Assembly (NCBI GenBank): GCA_025353235.1
Contig: JANXQZ010000495.1
Location: forward strand, 1 to 8,574
From: Bryobacterales bacterium
Lineage (GTDB): Bacteria > Acidobacteriota > Terriglobia > Bryobacterales > Bryobacteraceae
Direction: 5' to 3'
Length of the DNA: 8,574 nucleotides
A program made the position numbers and the translations under genes. Shown piece after piece: positions 5,022 to 8,574 of the stretch. Each line of letters opens with the position of its first letter. Within the stretch, counting starts at the first letter, position 1. The notes beneath the pieces were generated by a model. That model was not told the DNA's origin, did no database searches, and saw nothing but the letters and a program-made list of their open reading frames with translations.

Positions 5022-7757
5022 ATGAATGTCATTGAGCCGCATAGGCTTTTCAGGCTCATGGTGTTTGCTCTGGCGGCTTCTGCGGGCAGCGGGACCGCAT
5101 GCGCCGCATCGGCGGGCCGCTCCAGAATCTCGCTTGCGCCGTCGCCATCCGGATTTATAAAATCCTGCGCGGGCAGCGGATTCCTCTTCTTCTCCTCCAG
5201 TTTTCAGGCCCAGCTTGACCGGAACGGGGTGCTCTTGCGCTCCCCCGCTGGCCAGATTCAGTTTAAGTACGAGCAAACGCGGACCTCCGCTTTACAGCCC
5301 GAGAAGCCCATGGCTGAGCGTGTAAATCTCATTCGCGCCGGGATTCCGGAAGGCTGCCGAAATCCGCTCGTGTACAGCCGCATGTCCTATCCGAATCTTT
5401 ATGCGGGCATTACGGTTCATTTCGATGTCAACGAAGGTCAATTAAAATCGGAATACCTGGTTGCTCCCAAAGCCAACCCAGCCCATGTCCGCATCCGATT
5501 CGGAGCATATTCCTCCATCGGGCTGAACGCGGAAGGCGATCTCGAGATAACCACTCCGGAAGGGTTGTGGCGCGAAAAACGTCCCGAGGCCTGGCAGATG
5601 CTAGACGGAAAAAAGCAACTCGTCATGGTTTCATGGCGGCTGAAGGTCGACGGAGCGGTTGGATTCGATGTGGGCGCCTACGATCATCGCAGGCCGCTGG
5701 TAATCGATCCCGTGGTCTCTTACAACACTTACTTGGCGAATGCCTCGGCTTCGAGTTTCGCTTCGGCAACGAGCACTGCGCTAGACTCTTTCGGAAATGC
5801 CTACTTCGCTGGGTGGATTGAAGGCAGCAGCCTGGGCATCCAAGCCGTGGGACAAACCTCGAATCAGGGTAGCGTCGACGCGTTCCTGGTTAAAATCAGC
5901 CCCGGGGGGGCGCTGATATTTGCAACCTACTTCGGCGGATCGGGGGATGACCGGGCACTTGGGCTCACGGTGGACGCTTCGAACCAGCCCTGGCTGACTG
6001 GAAGCACATCCTCCGCCGATCTCCCGCTGATGCTTCCCTTTCAAGGGGCGCTCGCGGGATCTCGCAACGCATTCATCGCTCAATTTTCGGCTGCGGGAAA
6101 CTTGCTGTTCAGCACCTACCTGGGCGGGAGCGGGCCCGATGCCGGCAACGGCATTGCAGCCGACGCGGGAGGCAACGTGTATGTAGTCGGGGACACTCAG
6201 TCGGCGAACATGCCTCTGTTCCAAACAGGCCAGACCCGCTACAAAGGCGGCCAAGACGCCTTCGTGGCCAAGGTTAGTCCAACCGGCTCGCTGCTGTATG
6301 CGAACTATTTTGGGGGAAGCTATAGCGACCACGGGGCCGCCATCGCGGTCGATGCCAACGGCAACACCTATGTGACCGGCGGAACCTACTCGCCCGATCT
6401 CCCGGTTCGTTCGCCCTACCAATCCTCCCTTAAAGGCGCAGGCGACGCGTTTGTCGCCAGCTTCGATGCGAGCGGAGCGTTGGTTTTTAGCACGTTTCTA
6501 GGAGGGAGCAGTGGAAGCCCGTTTTCGCCTGAGCAGGGCAACGCCATCGCCATCGACTCTCAGAAAAATACATATGTCGCCGGCGTGACCAGTTCGGTGG
6601 ATTTCCCGGTCTCCGGCGGGGTTGCTCAATCCAGACTAGCCGGAGCGTCTGATGGATTTGTAGTGAAGATCAATCCGGCAGGAAGTGGCCTGATTTACAG
6701 CACGTTTCTGGGTGGCACTGGCGTGGACGTGCCTACGAGCATCGCGGTGGACCCGTTCGGAGCTGTCGCGGTGGCGGGTTATACATCCTCTCTGGATTTT
6801 CCATTATTGTCTCCACTCCAGAGCAGCCAGTCCGGAATCTTTGACGCCTTCGTCACTATTCTGAATCCGTCAGGCAACAATTTCTACTTTTCGTCGGTGG
6901 TCGGCGGAAGTGGAATCGACTCGATCAATGGCGTTGCCATCGACGGATATGGAAACTTCTATGCGGCCGGACAGACGGGTTCGCTCGATTATCCTTTTCT
7001 GAATGGTTTGCCCCGCATTCATTCCGCAGGGCTGGACGCTTTCGCGATCAAAATCACTACCGACGACGCGCTCAATTTTGTGGAGCGTTTGTATTTTGGC
7101 GTTTTCGGTACGGCGGCTGATGCGGCTGGACTCGCTTCCTGGTCCGGAGTATTGAATCAGGGTGCCCAGACGCGCGGGCAAGTCGCGCTTTCGTTTTTTC
7201 AAATGCAGTTGCCGCAGGCCTCCGGGTTTAACGTGATTGCCGCGTACATTTCAGTATTGGGTCGGGATCCGGATTACTCCGGATATCTGTACTGGACTTC
7301 ACTATTTCGGTCCGGCGTGCTGGCACCGCCTTCCTGCGTGGCAGGCATCGCGGCGTACTTGACGCCATGTTCGCAAATGGCCATGCTGAACAGTTTCATG
7401 AACTCGGTGGAGTTCCAGACTCGCTTCAGCTCCACGGATAATACGAGTTTCGTGCGCGTGGTTTACCAGAACGTTCTGGGCCGAGCGCCTGATCCGGGCG
7501 GGTTAGCATTTTGGGTGCAAGGTCTGAATGCCGGGCTTCCCCGTTCCCATCTTATGCAGGATTTTATCAACTCGCCAGAGTTTCTCGCCAGCTTTGGCAG
7601 CCGCATACAGACCGGTATGGCCTACTGCGCTATTCTGCTGAGAACGGCAACGCCTGCCGAGACGCAGAGTTGGGTGAACTTTCTCAGTGGCGGCGGAACT
7701 GTGGACTCGATGATTAGCAGCTTGATATCCAGCCCGGAATTCAGAGCGGGCTTGTAG
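5022..7757 (+). CDS. Secreted SBBP beta-propeller protein with C-terminal DUF4214-like modules
   Basis: The 911-aa product from ATG 5022 begins with a Sec signal peptide: basic RLFR, hydrophobic LMVFALAASAG, and a likely cut after TACA (residue 28) or ASA (31). A GTG at 5001 would add seven residues; the ATG at 5058 would lose the basic region. Residues about 40-235 match the beta-rich domain that precedes SBBP repeats (YPNLYAGITVHFDV, QLKSEYLVAP, GDLEI, YDHRRPLVIDPVVSYNTYL). Seven SBBP repeats follow, at about 233, 299, 362, 425, 488, 558 and 622, five of them opening with [ST]Y/F-[LF]GG-like motifs (FATYFGGSG, FSTYLGGSG, YSTFLGGTG) and carrying DAFV/DAFI and Asp-x-x-Gly-Asn-Tyr patterns; seven units fit a closed propeller. 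Residues 684-911 hold three clear DUF4214-like units (FVERLYFGVFG, NVIAAYISVLGRDPD, FVRVVYQNVLGRAPD) and a fourth degenerate one ending SSPEFRAGL. The protein is probably extracellular or surface-bound; binding partner unknown. The gene overlaps the LacI gene by 17 bp (convergent). Confidence 0.9.
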   Translation: MNVIEPHRLFRLMVFALAASAGSGTACAASAGRSRISLAPSPSGFIKSCAGSGFLFFSSSFQAQLDRNGVLLRSPAGQIQFKYEQTRTSALQPEKPMAERVNLIRAGIPEGCRNPLVYSRMSYPNLYAGITVHFDVNEGQLKSEYLVAPKANPAHVRIRFGAYSSIGLNAEGDLEITTPEGLWREKRPEAWQMLDGKKQLVMVSWRLKVDGAVGFDVGAYDHRRPLVIDPVVSYNTYLANASASSFASATSTALDSFGNAYFAGWIEGSSLGIQAVGQTSNQGSVDAFLVKISPGGALIFATYFGGSGDDRALGLTVDASNQPWLTGSTSSADLPLMLPFQGALAGSRNAFIAQFSAAGNLLFSTYLGGSGPDAGNGIAADAGGNVYVVGDTQSANMPLFQTGQTRYKGGQDAFVAKVSPTGSLLYANYFGGSYSDHGAAIAVDANGNTYVTGGTYSPDLPVRSPYQSSLKGAGDAFVASFDASGALVFSTFLGGSSGSPFSPEQGNAIAIDSQKNTYVAGVTSSVDFPVSGGVAQSRLAGASDGFVVKINPAGSGLIYSTFLGGTGVDVPTSIAVDPFGAVAVAGYTSSLDFPLLSPLQSSQSGIFDAFVTILNPSGNNFYFSSVVGGSGIDSINGVAIDGYGNFYAAGQTGSLDYPFLNGLPRIHSAGLDAFAIKITTDDALNFVERLYFGVFGTAADAAGLASWSGVLNQGAQTRGQVALSFFQMQLPQASGFNVIAAYISVLGRDPDYSGYLYWTSLFRSGVLAPPSCVAGIAAYLTPCSQMAMLNSFMNSVEFQTRFSSTDNTSFVRVVYQNVLGRAPDPGGLAFWVQGLNAGLPRSHLMQDFINSPEFLASFGSRIQTGMAYCAILLRTATPAETQSWVNFLSGGGTVDSMISSLISSPEFRAGL

Positions 7758-8574
7758 CGCCTCGGCAATTCATCCGATCTTGCAGTTCATTACCGGATGT
7801 CCGCCGGCTCGAGGCCCGAATCACCAGCCTCGGCTCCATGAGCACGGCCTGCGGGGGAGTCGGCCTCTTCGCCTCCACTAAATCAACCGCCATTTTAGCT
7901 GCCCGTTCTCCAATGCCTTCGCAATCCTGATCCACGCTCGTGAGCGGAACTCGCAGGAAATCCGCGTACCGAACATTGCCGCATCCCACTACTGCTACAT
8001 CCTCGGGAATGCGCAAGCCGGCATCAAGGATTGCCTTCATGGCCCCCATCGCCGTAGGGTCGTTGTAGCAGAACACTCCATCCGGTCGCGGGGTCAACCG
8101 GAGCAGCTCGCGCATCGAGTCGAACCCGGTTAAGTCACTTGCCTCATCGCCGTGTTCTCGACGCGCAATGTAGCCGGGGAGCAGCGGAAGACCATGGCGA
8201 GCCAGAGCCTTTTGGTAGCCGTCCAGCCGCCCCACCGCAGTGCTGACCTCGGCACCGCCAATATGGGCGATCAATTTGCATCCTTCGTCGATCAGGTGTT
8301 CCGTTGCGAGCGAGCCAACCGCTTCATCGTTCACTCCCACGAAATTCGCCGACAAATTCGCAAACTTGCGATCAATGAAAATGCAGGGAGTTTGCGATTC
8401 GATGTCGTGAAAGCTGTCCGCGTTGCGCTGGGAAGAGGCGATGATCAGCACATCCACGCGACGGGCGAGCAGCTGGCGAATTTCCTGCAATTCGAGTTCG
8501 GGGTCCTCATTGGAGGATGAAATCACCAGATTGTAGCCTTTCTCCCGCAGCACGTACGACATGCGCTTAGCAAC
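7741..8574 (-). CDS. LacI/GalR-family transcriptional regulator, lacking its N-terminal HTH (5' end beyond right edge)
   Basis: The minus frame is open from base 8574 to the stop at 7741, giving 277 residues; an internal Met four codons in is not a real start. Visible is the periplasmic-binding-protein-like sensor domain of LacI repressors: GYNLVISSSNEDPELE near the start, VDVLIIASS, IFIDRKF, FVGVNDEAVGSLATEHLIDEG, IAHIGG, GRLDGYQKAL, FCYNDPTAMGAMKAILDAGLRIPEDVAVVG (split over residues 168-197), then GCGNVRYADFLRVPLTSVDQD. The HTH and hinge, about 60 residues, lie outside the window. The family binds operator DNA as a dimer and is released or activated by a small ligand, usually a sugar; the ligand cannot be told from this sequence. 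The GCGN motif replaces the usual GFDD. The C-terminus runs about 20 residues past the conserved EPRLVIRASS and carries the 17-bp overlap with the propeller gene end. Its target may be the genes upstream, off the right edge. Confidence 0.9.
   Translation of the reverse strand, partial: VAKRMSYVLREKGYNLVISSSNEDPELELQEIRQLLARRVDVLIIASSQRNADSFHDIESQTPCIFIDRKFANLSANFVGVNDEAVGSLATEHLIDEGCKLIAHIGGAEVSTAVGRLDGYQKALARHGLPLLPGYIARREHGDEASDLTGFDSMRELLRLTPRPDGVFCYNDPTAMGAMKAILDAGLRIPEDVAVVGCGNVRYADFLRVPLTSVDQDCEGIGERAAKMAVDLVEAKRPTPPQAVLMEPRLVIRASSRRTSGNELQDRMNCRGATSPL

Noticed and set aside
5904..5910. Run of seven G in the propeller gene, a possible frameshift or phase-variation site
   Set aside because: The frame and the SBBP motifs continue intact on both sides (SPGGAL), and one short G run in GC-rich coding DNA is expected by chance.
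5781..6422. Long antisense frame of 213 residues within the propeller gene
   Set aside because: It has no family motif and lies opposite the repetitive SBBP coding sequence, where codon bias opens shadow frames.

Overview
The window (8574 bp, fairly GC-rich) looks like chromosomal DNA of an acidobacterium of the Solibacter/Bryobacter type. The main reason is the large secreted protein at 5022-7757, which combines SBBP beta-propeller repeats (a family named after Solibacter) with tandem DUF4214-like modules. The LacI-type regulator (a GCGN motif where most LacI proteins have GFDD) and a string of GC-rich hairpins in the one long intergenic gap fit this. The assignment rests on recalled family traits, not a database search.

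Layout, left to right. (1) 1-1896, minus strand: the N-terminal 632 residues of a cytoplasmic multi-sensor signalling protein (PAS-PAS-GAF-PAS-PAS), whose output domain lies beyond the left edge. (2) 1897-2211: a 315-bp divergent intergenic region with a cluster of perfect hairpins bounded by 9-bp inverted repeats, and a possible sigma-28-type -10 element just before fliD. (3) 2212-3588 and 3569-3877, plus strand: the flagellar filament cap protein FliD and a 102-aa helical protein overlapping it by 20 bp, most likely its FliT-like chaperone. (4) 3874-4947, minus strand: a short-chain sugar-nucleotide epimerase resembling CDP-paratose (CDP-tyvelose) 2-epimerase, convergent with the flagellar pair and overlapping it by 4 bp. 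(5) 5022-7757, plus strand: the secreted propeller protein, divergent from the epimerase across a 74-bp spacer. (6) 7741-8574, minus strand: a LacI/GalR-type repressor missing its DNA-binding N-terminus at the right edge, convergent with the propeller gene and overlapping it by 17 bp.

The genes do not form one pathway. The fliD pair is the only certain operon. The window is packed tightly, with two convergent stop-codon overlaps and no room for intrinsic terminators between them. A loose theme is motility and cell surface: flagellar cap, possible surface-sugar synthesis, secreted propeller. I found no mobile element, CRISPR array, tRNA, rRNA or clear evidence of a new defence or biosynthetic system. 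The most unusual points are the hairpin cluster, the start regions of fliD, the epimerase and the propeller gene (each has a -10-like hexamer 5 to 11 nt before the start codon and no clear Shine-Dalgarno), and the architecture of the propeller protein.
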